Position numbers and translations under genes: made by a program. Shown here in pieces: positions 27,896 through 37,182 of a stretch of 64,000 bases of DNA. Under the pieces are notes generated by a model, which was not told where the DNA came from, made no database searches, and was given only the letters and a program-made list of their open reading frames with translations. Origin of the DNA: Bog-473 sp963807675. GTDB taxonomy: Bacteria > Actinomycetota > Acidimicrobiia > Acidimicrobiales > RAAP-2. Within the stretch, counting starts at the first letter, position 1, and each line of letters opens with the position of its first letter. Location of the stretch: positions 34,141 through 98,140 of the forward strand of contig CAWECP010000005.1 of NCBI GenBank assembly GCA_963807675.1, given 5' to 3'.

Positions 27896-27916
27896 GTTAA
27901 GCGTTTCTGAAACGAC
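27896..27916 (+). repeat. 21-bp intergenic repeat, copy 1
   Basis: The sequence GTTAAGCGTTTCTGAAACG plus AC matches a second copy at 40558-40578 at 18 of 21 positions. Its core can form a small hairpin (CGTTT/AAACG). Both copies lie between convergent genes. Function unknown. Confidence 0.5.
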
Positions 27917-27977
27917 ACCCCTCGCAAATCCTCCGGGGTCCGGCGACGCCGGCTCCGACCTGTACCGAAGAGAGCCA

Positions 27978-27992
27978 GCCCCCTTTCGGGGC
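27978..27992 (-). terminator. Short terminator hairpin after the MaoC gene
   Basis: GCCCC (27978-27982) pairs with GGGGC (27988-27992) across CTTTC, immediately after the minus-strand stop at 27994. It probably ends transcription of the HadAB-like operon, perhaps also the convergent P450 operon. Confidence 0.5.
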
Positions 27993-27993
27993 G

Positions 27994-28416
27994 CTAGGCG
28001 ATGGCGGCGGTGGCCTCCCCGACCAGCTTGTCCTCACCGTCGCCGTTCGAGAGCGTGACCGCCAGGTCGACCAGCTTCCGGCCGCCCTCCTCCCGCTTGC
28101 CGGTGACCACGATCTTCGAGGTGAGCACCTCGTCGGGCCAGGTCTGGCGGGCGAAGCGCACCTGGTAGCGGGTCAGGTTGCCCACGCCCACGTAATCGGT
28201 CACCGCCGTCCCCAGCAGGCCCATGGAGAACATCCCGTGGCCGAACACACTCGGCTGGCCGGCCGCCTGGGCCGCCACCTCGTCGTGGTGCATCGGGTTG
28301 AAGTCACCCGAGGCGCCCGCGTACTTCACCAGGTCGGTCCTCGTGAGCTTGTGCGAAATGGACGGCGCCTCGTCGCCCACCTGCACCGTCTCGAAGGACA
28401 GTTTGTTCTCACCCAT
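27994..28416 (-). CDS. MaoC-like dehydratase, HadB-type subunit
   Basis: 140 residues, hot-dog fold. The catalytic motif is YAGASGDFNPMHHDEVAAQ with aspartate and histidine of the hydratase 2 type, and VFGHGMFSMGLLG follows. It is the HadB-like partner of the preceding gene (HadA-like), overlapping by 8 bases. In mycobacteria such pairs dehydrate 3-hydroxyacyl-ACP in fatty or mycolic acid elongation; similar pairs also serve steroid side-chain degradation. Confidence 0.85.
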   Translation of the reverse strand: MGENKLSFETVQVGDEAPSISHKLTRTDLVKYAGASGDFNPMHHDEVAAQAAGQPSVFGHGMFSMGLLGTAVTDYVGVGNLTRYQVRFARQTWPDEVLTSKIVVTGKREEGGRKLVDLAVTLSNGDGEDKLVGEATAAIA

Positions 28417-28993
28417 TCGTTGTCGACCTCCCGTGGTCGCTCGGTCCCGTGTTGCTCGTTCTCGTCTCGATCGCGCCTACGGCGCGGTGGATCAGGTTGA
28501 AGCGCGCCGTCACCACCGGCTCGCCCGTCTTGTCGTCGCTCCAGTTGGTCTCCTGCACAATGAACGTCATGGTGCGGCCCTTGGACTCCTTCTGGTAGGC
28601 GTCGACGATGTGGCCCTCGCTCACCAGCACGTCGCCCACCAGCACCGGGCGGTGGTAGATGAACTCCTGCTCGCCGTGGAGGATGAGGCCCCCCTTGGCC
28701 ATGAGCGGGCCCACCGCCGTCATGAGCGGGTTGCCGCTCGGCGCGTCGGCCGGCTGGATCTCCTCGAACTTGCCCGAGTACTCCATGGCGAAGGGCCAGG
28801 TCGGGGGCGCCGGGATGTTGTCGAAGCCGGCGTTCTCGGCCGCCTGGGGGTTGTGGTAGATCGCACTCGTGCTGAGCACGGCGTCGGCGAAGTGCTGCAC
28901 CGGGCCGCGCTCGACCACCACCCGGGACTTGCCCGTCGGCTGCCCGATGATCCCCTTGAGGACGTCTTCCTGCGCTGCGGCGTCGTCTGCCAC
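28409..28993 (-). CDS. MaoC-like N-terminal (FAS1-like) dehydratase, HadA-type subunit
   Basis: 194 residues. GKSRVVVERGPVQHFADAV and IPAPPTWPFAMEYSG plus LHGEQEFIYHRPVLVGDVLV match the non-catalytic hot-dog half of (3R)-hydroxyacyl-ACP dehydratases such as HadA. The GTG at 28993 has an AGGAGG-like site seven or so bases upstream. It leads the operon and would form a heterodimer with the HadB-like protein. Confidence 0.85.
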   Translation of the reverse strand: MADDAAAQEDVLKGIIGQPTGKSRVVVERGPVQHFADAVLSTSAIYHNPQAAENAGFDNIPAPPTWPFAMEYSGKFEEIQPADAPSGNPLMTAVGPLMAKGGLILHGEQEFIYHRPVLVGDVLVSEGHIVDAYQKESKGRTMTFIVQETNWSDDKTGEPVVTARFNLIHRAVGAIETRTSNTGPSDHGRSTTNG

Positions 28994-29186
28994 CCGTCTG
29001 CCTCCTGTCCCCCTCCGCCCGTTCCGACCACGTCGTCATGGCGGGCACCGACCCCCGGCCGGTGCAGCGCCAAAGGTAGCGGGTCGCCCCCACGCCGCCC
29101 AATCCGCTCCGGCGGCACCGGGCCCGGCTCGGTACCATCGGCCGCCGTGGCCGAGCTCGAGACCCATAGGCCTCATCCCTAGCTCC

Positions 29187-29786
29187 ATGCCCGACTTCTT
29201 CGACGTGGTGCACACGCAGCGGGCGGCCCGTACCTTCCTGCCCGACGACGTCGACGACGCCACCGTGGCCCGGATCCTGACCGCCGCCACCCACGCGCCC
29301 AGCGCCGAGAACAGCCAGCCCTTCGTGTTCGTCGTCGTGCGCGACCCCACCGGACGCGCCGCCATCGGTGAGCTCACGGCGCGTCTGTGGCAGGGCGGCG
29401 CCGGGGAGCTCGAGGCCGGTCGGCTCGCCCCCGGCTTCTGGCGCGACGTCGACCGGGGTGCCATGGGCGGCGTGGCCGCGGCGCCCGTGCTCGTCGTGGT
29501 GTGCGGGGACACGCGCCTGACCTACCCGCAGTCCATGGGCGCCTCGGTCTTTCCGGCGGTGCAGAACCTGCTGCTGGCCGCCCATGCGCTCGGGCTCGGC
29601 TCCACCCTGACCACGCTGCCGGTCGTGGCCGGCGACGAGCTGGGCGGGCTGCTGGGCCTGCCGCCCGAGGTCGTGCCCGTGGCGGTCGTCCCGCTGGGCC
29701 ACCTGCCCGCCCCGCTCGGCCCGCCGCGGCGCCAGCCCATCTCCGAGAAGGCCTACCGCGACCGCTACGGCACGCCCTTCCCCTGA
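29187..29786 (+). CDS. Nitroreductase family protein
   Basis: 199 residues. VVHTQRAARTFLPDDVDDAT, THAPSAENSQPFVFVVV, VFPAVQNLLLAAHALGLGST and VAVVPLGHLPAP are the FMN-binding signatures of the nitroreductase fold. Such actinobacterial members may reduce nitro groups, quinones or act in F420-linked pathways. The ATG at 29187 was chosen because the conserved segment begins at once. Confidence 0.85.
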   Translation: MPDFFDVVHTQRAARTFLPDDVDDATVARILTAATHAPSAENSQPFVFVVVRDPTGRAAIGELTARLWQGGAGELEAGRLAPGFWRDVDRGAMGGVAAAPVLVVVCGDTRLTYPQSMGASVFPAVQNLLLAAHALGLGSTLTTLPVVAGDELGGLLGLPPEVVPVAVVPLGHLPAPLGPPRRQPISEKAYRDRYGTPFP

Positions 29787-29819
29787 ACGACCCCGCCGGC
29801 CCCTGTATAGGGTGACGCC

Positions 29820-30341
29820 GTGCAGGAGCACCACTACCACGTCGACATCGACGGCACGCCCGACGAGCTGTGGCAGCTCTTCTGGGCCCGCATTCCGCAC
29901 ACCGAGACGGGTGACGTCACCATCGACATCCTCCACCGGGGCGACGAGGTGGGCGAGGGGCTGGTGCGCCACTGCACCTTCCGCGTCCCGCGCTACCTCC
30001 TCACCGGCGGCAAGGGCCAGTCCTGGGAGTGGCTGACCGAGGTGACGCCCCAGGTGTCGTGGAAGTACAACGCCGTCGGCCGGCCCCTGTGGTCTGAGGC
30101 CGAGGGCCGCACCCGCCTGGAGGACCTGGGCGACGGCCGCACCCGCGTCCACTTCTCCGAGACGTACCGCGCCTTCAACCCCGTGCTGCGCGCCCTGCTC
30201 GAGCGGCGCGTGCACGCCTTCATCTCCAAGGACAACGACCGCCTCATCAAGCAGTCGCTCGAGACGGGACTGCGCTATCTGCGCGCCGCCCGGGCCAAGG
30301 CCGCCAAGGCCGAGACCACCCCCGAAGCCCCGCCGGCGTGA
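29820..30341 (+). CDS. SRPBCC (START-like) family protein
   Basis: 173 residues from a GTG at 29820. HYHVDIDGTPDELWQLFWAR and the final VHFSETYRAFNPVLRALLE are typical of polyketide cyclase/START-like lipid-binding folds. The C-terminus is alanine- and lysine-rich (AARAKAAKAETTPEAPPA), perhaps disordered. It lies 33 bases after the nitroreductase and 31 before an LLM oxidoreductase, so the three may be one operon. Confidence 0.8.
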   Translation: MQEHHYHVDIDGTPDELWQLFWARIPHTETGDVTIDILHRGDEVGEGLVRHCTFRVPRYLLTGGKGQSWEWLTEVTPQVSWKYNAVGRPLWSEAEGRTRLEDLGDGRTRVHFSETYRAFNPVLRALLERRVHAFISKDNDRLIKQSLETGLRYLRAARAKAAKAETTPEAPPA

Positions 30342-30372
30342 CGGCCGCCCGCCTGCTACGAATGGGCTGACC

Positions 30373-31251
30373 ATGGCGCAACCGACCTCAATGGACCTCG
30401 GCCGCGTCGGGGTGTGGTGGAGCGGCGCCTGGAAGGTGGGCGAGCAGCCCGACCTCGACCCGGCCGCCGAGCTCGAGCGGCTCGGCTACGGCGCGCTGTG
30501 GTCCTCGGGCGGCTTCGACGCCGGCTTCCCGCCGCACTTCGCCCGGCTCCTGGCCTCGACGGAGCGCATCCCGGTGGCCAGCGGGATCGTCAGCATCTGG
30601 GCCGGCGCGCCCGAGGACGTCGGCCCAGCCGTGGCCGACCTCGAGGCGGCGTACTCCGGACGATTCCTCCTCGGCCTCGGGACCAGCCACGACGCCATCG
30701 TGGCCGACTACACCAGGCCCTACTCCAAAATGGTGGCCTATCTCAATGCGCTCGATGCCCTCCCGACGCCCGTCCCGCCCGAGCGCCGGGTCCTGGCCGC
30801 CCTGAAGCCACGCATGCTCGAGCTCGCGGCCGCGCGCGCCGCCGGCGCCCATCCCTACTTCGTGCCGGCGGAGCACACCCTACGCGCCCGCGCCACTCTC
30901 GGCCCGGACCCGCTGCTGGCGCCCGAGGTGGCCGTCGTCCTCGAGACCGACCCCGCGAAGGCCCGGGAGCTGGCCCGCCTCTACGCCAGCATCTACCTGC
31001 CGCTACCGAACTACGCCGGCAACCTGCGCACGCTCGGCTACACCGACGACGACATCGACCACGGCGGCAGCGACCGCCTCATCGACGCCGTCATCCCGTG
31101 GGGTGACGGCGAGACGGTCGCCGCCCGCGTGCGCCAGCACCTCGACGCCGGGGCCGACCACGTCTGCGTCCAGGTGGTCGCCGACCACCATGACTTCCCC
31201 CTGGCCGGGTACCGCGCGTTGGCGCCGGCGCTCGGCCTCGCCGCCGACTGA
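30373..31251 (+). CDS. LLM-class F420-dependent oxidoreductase (TIGR03620-like)
   Basis: 292 residues. LGRVGVWWSGAWKVGEQ, GYGALWSSGGFDAGFPPHFA, RFLLGLGTSHDAIV and a C-terminal AGADHVCVQVVADHHDFP mark the luciferase-like family described in mycobacteria under TIGR03620. F420 is the likely cofactor. It is the second LLM enzyme in the window and the two are not close relatives. Confidence 0.85.
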   Translation: MAQPTSMDLGRVGVWWSGAWKVGEQPDLDPAAELERLGYGALWSSGGFDAGFPPHFARLLASTERIPVASGIVSIWAGAPEDVGPAVADLEAAYSGRFLLGLGTSHDAIVADYTRPYSKMVAYLNALDALPTPVPPERRVLAALKPRMLELAAARAAGAHPYFVPAEHTLRARATLGPDPLLAPEVAVVLETDPAKARELARLYASIYLPLPNYAGNLRTLGYTDDDIDHGGSDRLIDAVIPWGDGETVAARVRQHLDAGADHVCVQVVADHHDFPLAGYRALAPALGLAAD

Positions 31252-31269
31252 GGCCCGGCTTCAACCGTC

Positions 31270-31894
31270 CTACGCCGAGGTGGCCCGCTCGGCCAACTGC
31301 GCCGCCAGGGCCCGGAACGCCCGGCCCCGGTGCGACGAGCGCGTCCTTCTCGGCCGCACTCATCTCGGCGAAGGTGCGCCCATCGCCGCCGGACGGCTCG
31401 AACACGGGGTCGTACCCGAAGCCGTTCGTCCCCCGCGCCGCCGTGGCGATGGCACCCTCCTCCACGCCCTCGGCCCAGACCTCCGAGCCGTCGGGAAAGG
31501 CGGCCAGTGCGACCGTCCTGAACGTCGCCCGCCGCGCCGCGCCGCCGTCGGCCCGCGCGCCGAGCTCGCGCAGCAGTTTGGCCACGTTGTCCGCGTAGGT
31601 GGCGTCCTCGCCGGCGTAGCGCGCCGTGTAGACGCCGGGCGCGCCGCCCAGCGCCGCCACCTCCAGGCCGGTGTCGTCCGCCACCGCCGCCTCCCCCGTC
31701 GCGGCCACGAGGGCCCGCGCCTTGAGCCGGGCGTTGTCGAGCAGCGTCTCGCCGTCCTCCACCACGTCGGGCACGCCTCCCGGGCGCGGGACCAGCTCGA
31801 CCGCCATGGCGTCGGACAGGACGGCGACGATCTCCTTGACCTTGTCCGGGTTGGCCGACGCCACCACCAGGCGCAGGGGCTCCCCTGCCGTCAC
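31270..31894 (-). CDS. rdgB: XTP/dITP pyrophosphatase, frameshifted near the 3' end
   Basis: From the GTG at 31894 (overlapping the rph stop), the reading LRLVVASANPDKVKEIVAVL, AVADDTGLEVAALGGAPGVY and NGFGYDPVFEPSGGDG is the Ham1/RdgB house-cleaning enzyme that removes ITP, dITP and XTP. After EMSAAEKDAL the frame is lost; in the frame shifted by one base it continues SHRGRAFRALAAQLAERATSA and stops at 31270, the expected end. The span is 625 bases, one too many, with the extra base near 31343. Because the rest is intact and the rph-rdgB pair is conserved, sequence error is a good explanation. Confidence 0.8.
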
Positions 31895-32655
31895 CTCTTG
31901 GGCGGCGGCTCGGCCAACACGGCCGCTTGCAGGGCCGTCAGCTCCTTTATGCCGGCCTCGGCCAGGCCCAGCAGGCTGTCCAGCTCGCCCCGGCTGAAGG
32001 CCATCCCCTCCGCGGTGCCCTGCACCTCGACGAAGCGGCCGGCCCCGGTCATGACGACGTTCATGTCGACCTCGGCCCGGGAGTCCTCCGCGTAGGGCAG
32101 GTCGAGCATGGGCACGCCGTCGATGATGCCGACCGACACCGCGGCGACCGAATCGGTGAGCGGGTGGGTGCTGATGGTCCCGCGCTGCACCAGCCGGGTG
32201 CAGGCGTCGTGCAGCGCCACGTAGGCGCCGCAGATGGACGCCGTGCGCGTGCCGCCGTCCGCTTGCAGCGCGTCGCAGTCCACCGTGATCTGCACCTCGC
32301 CCAGCGTCACCAGGTCGCACACGGCGCGCAGCGAGCGGGCGATCAGGCGCTGGATCTCCTGGGTCCGCCCCGACTGCTTCCCCCTGGCCGCCTCGCGGGA
32401 GGCCCGCTCGGGCGTCGAGCCGGGCAACATGGAGTACTCCGCCGTGACCCAGCCGCGGCCGGTGCCGCGCATCCACGGCGGCACCCGTTCCTCGACCGAC
32501 GCCGTGCACAGCACCTTGGTCTGCCCGAAGGTGACCAGCACCGAACCGGGCGCCATGACGGTGTAGTCGCGCTCGAAGGCGACCGGGCGCAATTCGTCAA
32601 TGGCCCGGCCGTCCCCGCGGACCGTACGCGCCCCGTTCACGTCGCTTTCTGGCAC
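31891..32655 (-). CDS. rph: Ribonuclease PH
   Basis: 254 residues from a GTG at 32655 with GAGAGGAG a few bases before it. RPVAFERDYTVMAPGSVLVTFG, RGWVTAEYSMLPGST, ALQADGGTRTASICGAYVAL and EVQGTAEGMAFSRGELD are the RNase PH signatures. It trims tRNA 3' ends with inorganic phosphate. It is followed by rdgB with a GTGA overlap. Confidence 0.95.
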   Translation of the reverse strand: MPESDVNGARTVRGDGRAIDELRPVAFERDYTVMAPGSVLVTFGQTKVLCTASVEERVPPWMRGTGRGWVTAEYSMLPGSTPERASREAARGKQSGRTQEIQRLIARSLRAVCDLVTLGEVQITVDCDALQADGGTRTASICGAYVALHDACTRLVQRGTISTHPLTDSVAAVSVGIIDGVPMLDLPYAEDSRAEVDMNVVMTGAGRFVEVQGTAEGMAFSRGELDSLLGLAEAGIKELTALQAAVLAEPPPKR

Positions 32656-32716
32656 TGCGCTCCTCTCACGTTCTCGGCTGACACCGTAGGCCACGCCACC
32701 GACCGGGCGTGCGTCC

Positions 32717-33154
32717 TCAGTTCCCGTGCGCCAGCTCCTCCGGGTACGAGTGCTCGGAGATCTCCAGGGCGGCCACCACGTCGCGGTACGTCTTCACCTC
32801 AATGACGTTGCCGCTGGGGTCGGCGATTTTGCCCTTCGTCTGCTCGGTGAGCGTTCCCTCGTCGTCGGTCGTCACCGGCACCACCCAGTCCACCCCGGCC
32901 GCGTCGAGGCGGGCCACCACGGCCTCGAACTCCTCGCGCCCGATGGTCACGCCGAAGTGCCGCGACCCGCGGGCGCTGAGGGGGGCCACCTCGTCGGGGC
33001 GGTCCTGCAGCGTGATCTGCATGCCGTAGAACCACACGTCGACGAAGTCCGCCCGGCTGCGGGCCGGCCGGCAGCCCAACGCGCGGACGTAGAACTCCTG
33101 CGCCTCCGCCAGGTCCCGCACGGGGATGGACAGATGGAGGATCGGCTGCACCAC
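32717..33154 (-). CDS. VOC (glyoxalase/bleomycin-resistance fold) protein
   Basis: 145 residues with two beta-alpha-beta-beta-beta units: PILHLSIPVRDLAEAQEFYV, HFGVTIGREEFEAVVARLDA and a final IADPSGNVIEVKTYRD. Metal ligands would be His in the first strand, His near SRHFGV and Glu in NVIEVK. It is probably a dioxygenase or isomerase-like enzyme with an unknown substrate. Confidence 0.8.
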   Translation of the reverse strand: MVQPILHLSIPVRDLAEAQEFYVRALGCRPARSRADFVDVWFYGMQITLQDRPDEVAPLSARGSRHFGVTIGREEFEAVVARLDAAGVDWVVPVTTDDEGTLTEQTKGKIADPSGNVIEVKTYRDVVAALEISEHSYPEELAHGN

Positions 33155-33173
33155 GTCCCAGACTACGGCCGCG

Positions 33174-35190
33174 TCACGCCCGGCCCGCGCCGAACAGCAC
33201 GCACGTCGACATGAAGAGCGGGTCGGCGCGCGCGTCCGGCGCCGCGGCGGCCGCCCGGCACGCGGCCAGCGAGACGCCCACCGTCGGCGTCGTGGCCGTC
33301 CACCCCGGTGACAGCGAGAAGACCCAGGCGCGGTCGGTGTAGGCGGGGCCCACGCCGAGCACCTTGGTGAAGAAACCGGACGAGTACACCGGGTCGGGGC
33401 TCTCGCCCGCGATGACCACCTGGCCCACGTGCCACTGCACGAGCGCGCGCCGGACGGTGTCCAGCTGGGCCGCCGTCCCGCTGGGCAAGGGCTCCCCGAC
33501 GATGGTCAGGTCGCTCAGGATCCGGCGGGCCGAGCCGGGCGCGCCCTGGTCGACGGGCCCGCCCGTCGCATTGGGCGTCTTGAGCGCGGCGCCGGCCAGC
33601 CGGAAGTGCATGCCGCCGACGGCCTGCCACAACATCGGCTGGGACGAACCCGAGACGGCGAAGGGGATCGTGAGCAGCACCGTGCCCGACGGCAGCGCGG
33701 GCGCCTGCCGGCGCAGGTACGGGGGCACGGCGACCCGCGACACCGTCAACGGCACGTCGAAGGTGGCGAGGACAGGGACCACCGCCACGAGGGCCAGGGC
33801 GACGGTGGCGATGGCCGTGACCGGCCCGCGCCGCGTGGAGAGCCACGACCCGGGACGACGGTACGTCACGTAGATCGCATCGAGGCCGAGCGCGAACAGG
33901 AAGGCGAGGAAGAGCGTGATCAGCGGAGCCATCTGGTCCGGCAGGATCTCTCTCAGCACGGGCAGGTTGCCCAGGACTCGCCAGGGCAGCCAGACGTGCG
34001 CCAGCCAGCCGGGGCCGTCGATGAGATAGGGCCCGAAGCACAGGACCAGGGTCGCCGCGGTCAGCCAGACCAGCAGCCAGGTCAGCGCGCGTCGGCGGGC
34101 CAACACGGCGGCCACCAAGGCGGCCGCCGCCCCGGGGCCGACATAGTCCGGTTGCGGTCCGAGGTGGCCCAGGTAGCCCCCGAGGCGGACGTAGGCGTTG
34201 GCCGCGGCCCGGAACTGGCCCGGTGACAGGATGCCCGAGAAGGCCACGCCGGTCAGCGGTGCGATGACGAAGAGCACCCCGGTCACGGCCTGCGGGCCGG
34301 CCAGGCCGAACCAGGCCGGGTAGGCCAGCACCACGAGGGCCAGCCCGGCGCCCAGCCCGAGGGCGGGCAGCGCGTGGCCCGCACGCGGCCCGACCTGGCG
34401 CCACCCGACGACCACCACCGCCACCAGTCCGAGGACGGCCAACATGAGGCACATGACCAGCACCTCGGGCGAGATCAGGAATTGGACGACCAGGAGTGCG
34501 GCGAGGACGACCCCGTCGCGGCGCACCGAGTGCTGCTGGCGGATCACGATCTCGTGCAACGTGGTGATGAGGAGCGGCGGGACCACCAGCATGGTGACCG
34601 ACACGTGGCCGAACAGCAGCGAGCCCACCAGGGCGGCGGAGTAGCCGTAGACCAGCGCGGCCGGGATGGCACCCGCCTTCCAGGTGACGAGGGGGCGGAT
34701 GGCGACGAAGCAGGCCCACGCGCTCAGCGCGGGCGCCAGCGTGAGCGCGACGTTGGTGGAGACGACCGGACCGAAGGCCCAGGTGACCGGCGCCAGGACC
34801 ACGCCCACCAGGGTCCCCGACGTGTTCGACAGCAGGTTGGCGCCGTCGGGGACGTTGACCACGCCCGAGAAGAACGGGTTGTGCAGGTGGGCGATGGCCC
34901 AGGCGGGCCAGGCCATGAACCACACCTCCTGGGCCGGGTCGCCGCACGCGCGAGGTCAGGGTGGAGGCGGGGTGCCCCAGCCACACGTGCCACCAGAGGA
35001 CGACGGCCGGCAGCGCGAAGAGCACGATGGCCAGGGCATGGAAGCCGACGGCGCGGGCCACCCGTTCGGCGCGACTGCGGGGCCGGGGCGGCGGGTCCGG
35101 CGCGGCGGCGCCGGGCGGGTCGTCGCCGCCGGGCGGGTCGGGTGCGAGGTCGTCGGGTGGCGGCGACCGGCGCGTCGGCTGGGTCGTCAC
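33174..35190 (-). CDS. Polytopic membrane protein, GT-C-like, frameshifted near the N-terminus
   Basis: The main frame (33174-34925) starts with VWFMAWPAWAIAHLHNPFF and has about ten membrane segments and an extracytoplasmic C-terminal part. The true N-terminus lies upstream in another frame: TTQPTRRSPPPDDLAPDPPG, then a membrane segment HALAIVLFALPAVVLWWHVW and HPASTLTSR. One extra base near 34945 in CGCGCG breaks the join to CGDPAQEVWFMAWP. The corrected protein of ~671 residues is a paralogue of 15673-17547. Start at GTG 35190 or 35208. Real mutation and sequence error cannot be separated here. Confidence 0.65.
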
Positions 35191-35286
35191 CTCCGTCGCG
35201 CTCGTCACCCCGACCGAGCGTAGCGCCGCGCTCCTGGTGCTCCACGGAGGCCCCGCGGCGGCGACCGCTTCGTAAGATCGGCGGCC

Positions 35287-36432
35287 GTGCCACCCAAAGG
35301 TCGCTGCATCGTGGTCGGCGGCGGCCTGCTGGGCCTCTCGGCCGCGTGGTCGCTGGCGCGGCGGGACTGGGACGTGACGGTGCTGGAGGCGGGCCCGTCG
35401 GTCGGGCACGCATGGTCGGGCTCGCAGGGCGACGCGCGCGTCTTCCGCCTGGGCTACCCCGAGGCGCACTACGTCGACATGGCCCTGCTGGCCCGCGACC
35501 GCTGGCGCGAGCTCGAGCAGGCGAGCGGCCGGCGGCTGTTGCACGTGACCGGCCAGGTCACGTTCGGCGACGCCCGGGCACTGACGGACATCGGGAAGGC
35601 GCTGGCGGCCCATGGGGTGCGCGTGGACGAGCTCACGCGGGAGGAGGCAGCCCGCCGGTTCCCGGGGATGACGGTGCGTGCGCCGGCGCTGCTCGAACCC
35701 GAGTCCGGCGTGCTGGCGGCCGGCGAGTGCCTGCGCGCGCTGGTCGAGACGGGCGGCTTCGCGGTGCGCACCGGGGCCCGGGTCAGCGGCCTGGTGCCCG
35801 GGCCCGGGACGGTGGTGGTCGACGTGGCGGGCGGTCTCGACGCCGAACCCGGCCTGCGGGCCGACGTCGTGGTCGACTGCGCCGGTCCCGGCGCCCTGGC
35901 GCTCGTCGGCGGCGACTACCAGGTCGGCGCTGGCCCGTCGCTGCCGCAGGTGGCCTACTTCCGGGGCGCGCACGACGCGACCGGCGCGTCGCGCCTGCCG
36001 GTCTTCATCGAGTGGGGCGACGACATGATCTACGGGCTCCCGGTGCCCGACGGGGGCGTGCACGCCGGCACCTACAAGGTGTCCCACCACACGCCGGGGA
36101 CCCCGCTGGAGCGCTACGACCCGGCCGACGCCGCGCCCCTGGGCGACGATCCGGCGTTGCTCGGCGCGCTCACCGACGCCGCGCGGCGCCTGCTCCCCGC
36201 CCTCGACCCCGTACCGGTGGCCACGGAGCGCTGCATCTACGACAACTCCGCCGACACCGACTTCGTCGTGGACCGGGCGGGCGACGTCGTGGTCGGCTGC
36301 GGCACCAGCGGGCACGGATTCAAGTTCGGGCCGCTGCTGGGCGAGCTGCTGGCCGACCTGGCCGACGGGACCGAGCCCCGGGTCGATCTGTCGCCCTTCC
36401 GCCTCGACCGCCGGCGGGGGCCCACCCGGTAG
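35287..36432 (+). CDS. FAD-dependent oxidoreductase (DAO family, sarcosine oxidase-like)
   Basis: 381 residues. GRCIVVGGGLLGLSAAWSLA is the dinucleotide-binding fold, EAGPSVGHAWSGSQGDARVF resembles the covalent-flavin region of monomeric sarcosine oxidases, and the C-terminal CGTSGHGFKFGPLLGELLAD closes the FAD site. It probably oxidises an N-methyl amino acid or similar amine. The GTG at 35287 begins the conserved strand. It is followed ten bases later by a DUF1697 gene. Confidence 0.85.
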   Translation: MPPKGRCIVVGGGLLGLSAAWSLARRDWDVTVLEAGPSVGHAWSGSQGDARVFRLGYPEAHYVDMALLARDRWRELEQASGRRLLHVTGQVTFGDARALTDIGKALAAHGVRVDELTREEAARRFPGMTVRAPALLEPESGVLAAGECLRALVETGGFAVRTGARVSGLVPGPGTVVVDVAGGLDAEPGLRADVVVDCAGPGALALVGGDYQVGAGPSLPQVAYFRGAHDATGASRLPVFIEWGDDMIYGLPVPDGGVHAGTYKVSHHTPGTPLERYDPADAAPLGDDPALLGALTDAARRLLPALDPVPVATERCIYDNSADTDFVVDRAGDVVVGCGTSGHGFKFGPLLGELLADLADGTEPRVDLSPFRLDRRRGPTR

Positions 36433-36442
36433 GTTCGCGGGG

Positions 36443-36982
36443 GTGCCCCGCTACGTCGCCCTCTTGCGCAGCGTCAACGTGGCGGGCCACGGGCGCGTCG
36501 CGATGGACGACCTGCGCGCGTCCTTCACCGCCCTGGGCTACGAGGACGTCGTGACCTACATCCAGACCGGCAACGTGCTCTTCACGGCGCCGTCCCAGAG
36601 CGAGAAGGCCGTGGTGGCCGCGGTGGAGGAACAGGTGGCGCGCGACTTCGGCGACGCGCCGGCCGTCCTGCTGCGCACGATCCCCGAGTTGCGGCGCATC
36701 GGTTCCGCCAGCCCCTACGCCAAGGCAGGCGCCGATCCGGCCCGCCATCACGTGACGTTCCTTGCCGTCGCGCCCTCGAAGGCGGCGCTGGCCGCGCTGG
36801 AGCTGCCGCCGAGCGGTCGCGACGAGCTGGTGATCGAAGGGCGGGAGGTCTACCTGCACACGCCGGAGGGCTACGCCGGGACCAAGTACACCGGCACCCT
36901 CCTGGAACGCCGGCTCGGCGCGGTCAGCACGACCAGGAACTGGAACACCGTGACGAAGCTCTGCCAACTCAGCGCGCGCTGA
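36443..36982 (+). CDS. DUF1697 family protein
   Basis: 179 residues. VPRYVALLRSVNVAGHGRVA, DVVTYIQTGNVLFTAP and RNWNTVTKLCQL are the conserved parts of DUF1697, a widespread family without assigned function. It probably shares a transcript with the FAD oxidoreductase, ten bases upstream. Confidence 0.85.
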   Translation: MPRYVALLRSVNVAGHGRVAMDDLRASFTALGYEDVVTYIQTGNVLFTAPSQSEKAVVAAVEEQVARDFGDAPAVLLRTIPELRRIGSASPYAKAGADPARHHVTFLAVAPSKAALAALELPPSGRDELVIEGREVYLHTPEGYAGTKYTGTLLERRLGAVSTTRNWNTVTKLCQLSAR

Positions 36983-37011
36983 ACCGGCGGGCGCGCCCGT
37001 AGGATCGTGCC

Positions 37012-37182
37012 GTGAGCGTGGGCGACGGCTCAACGGGGATCGGGAGCAGCCAACAGCGCCCCGAACCCCGGCCCACGCTCAACTCTTCGGTCAGGCGGCG
37101 CCGGGCCGACCGGGCCTTCTACCTGCGCTTGGCCACCGCCATCCGCCAGAACGAGCGGGCTCTGGCGCGCCTCAAGCGATGA
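37012..37182 (+). CDS. Small basic protein, possible antitoxin partner of the Fic/Doc-like gene
   Basis: A 56-residue frame from the GTG at 37012 ends with a TGA that overlaps the ATG of the next gene (ATGA). The C-terminal half is strongly basic and helical (RRRRADRAFYLRLATAIRQN, then ERALARLKR). The size, the coupling and the following Doc-like protein suggest the first gene of a toxin-antitoxin pair, but I do not recognise an antitoxin family such as Phd. Confidence 0.5.
   Translation: MSVGDGSTGIGSSQQRPEPRPTLNSSVRRRRADRAFYLRLATAIRQNERALARLKR

Noticed and set aside
33163..36315. Minus-strand open frame of ~1050 codons across the FAD oxidoreductase and membrane protein
   Set aside because: Only a short internal part is real (the N-terminus of the frameshifted membrane protein); the rest is antisense to a clear FAD enzyme.
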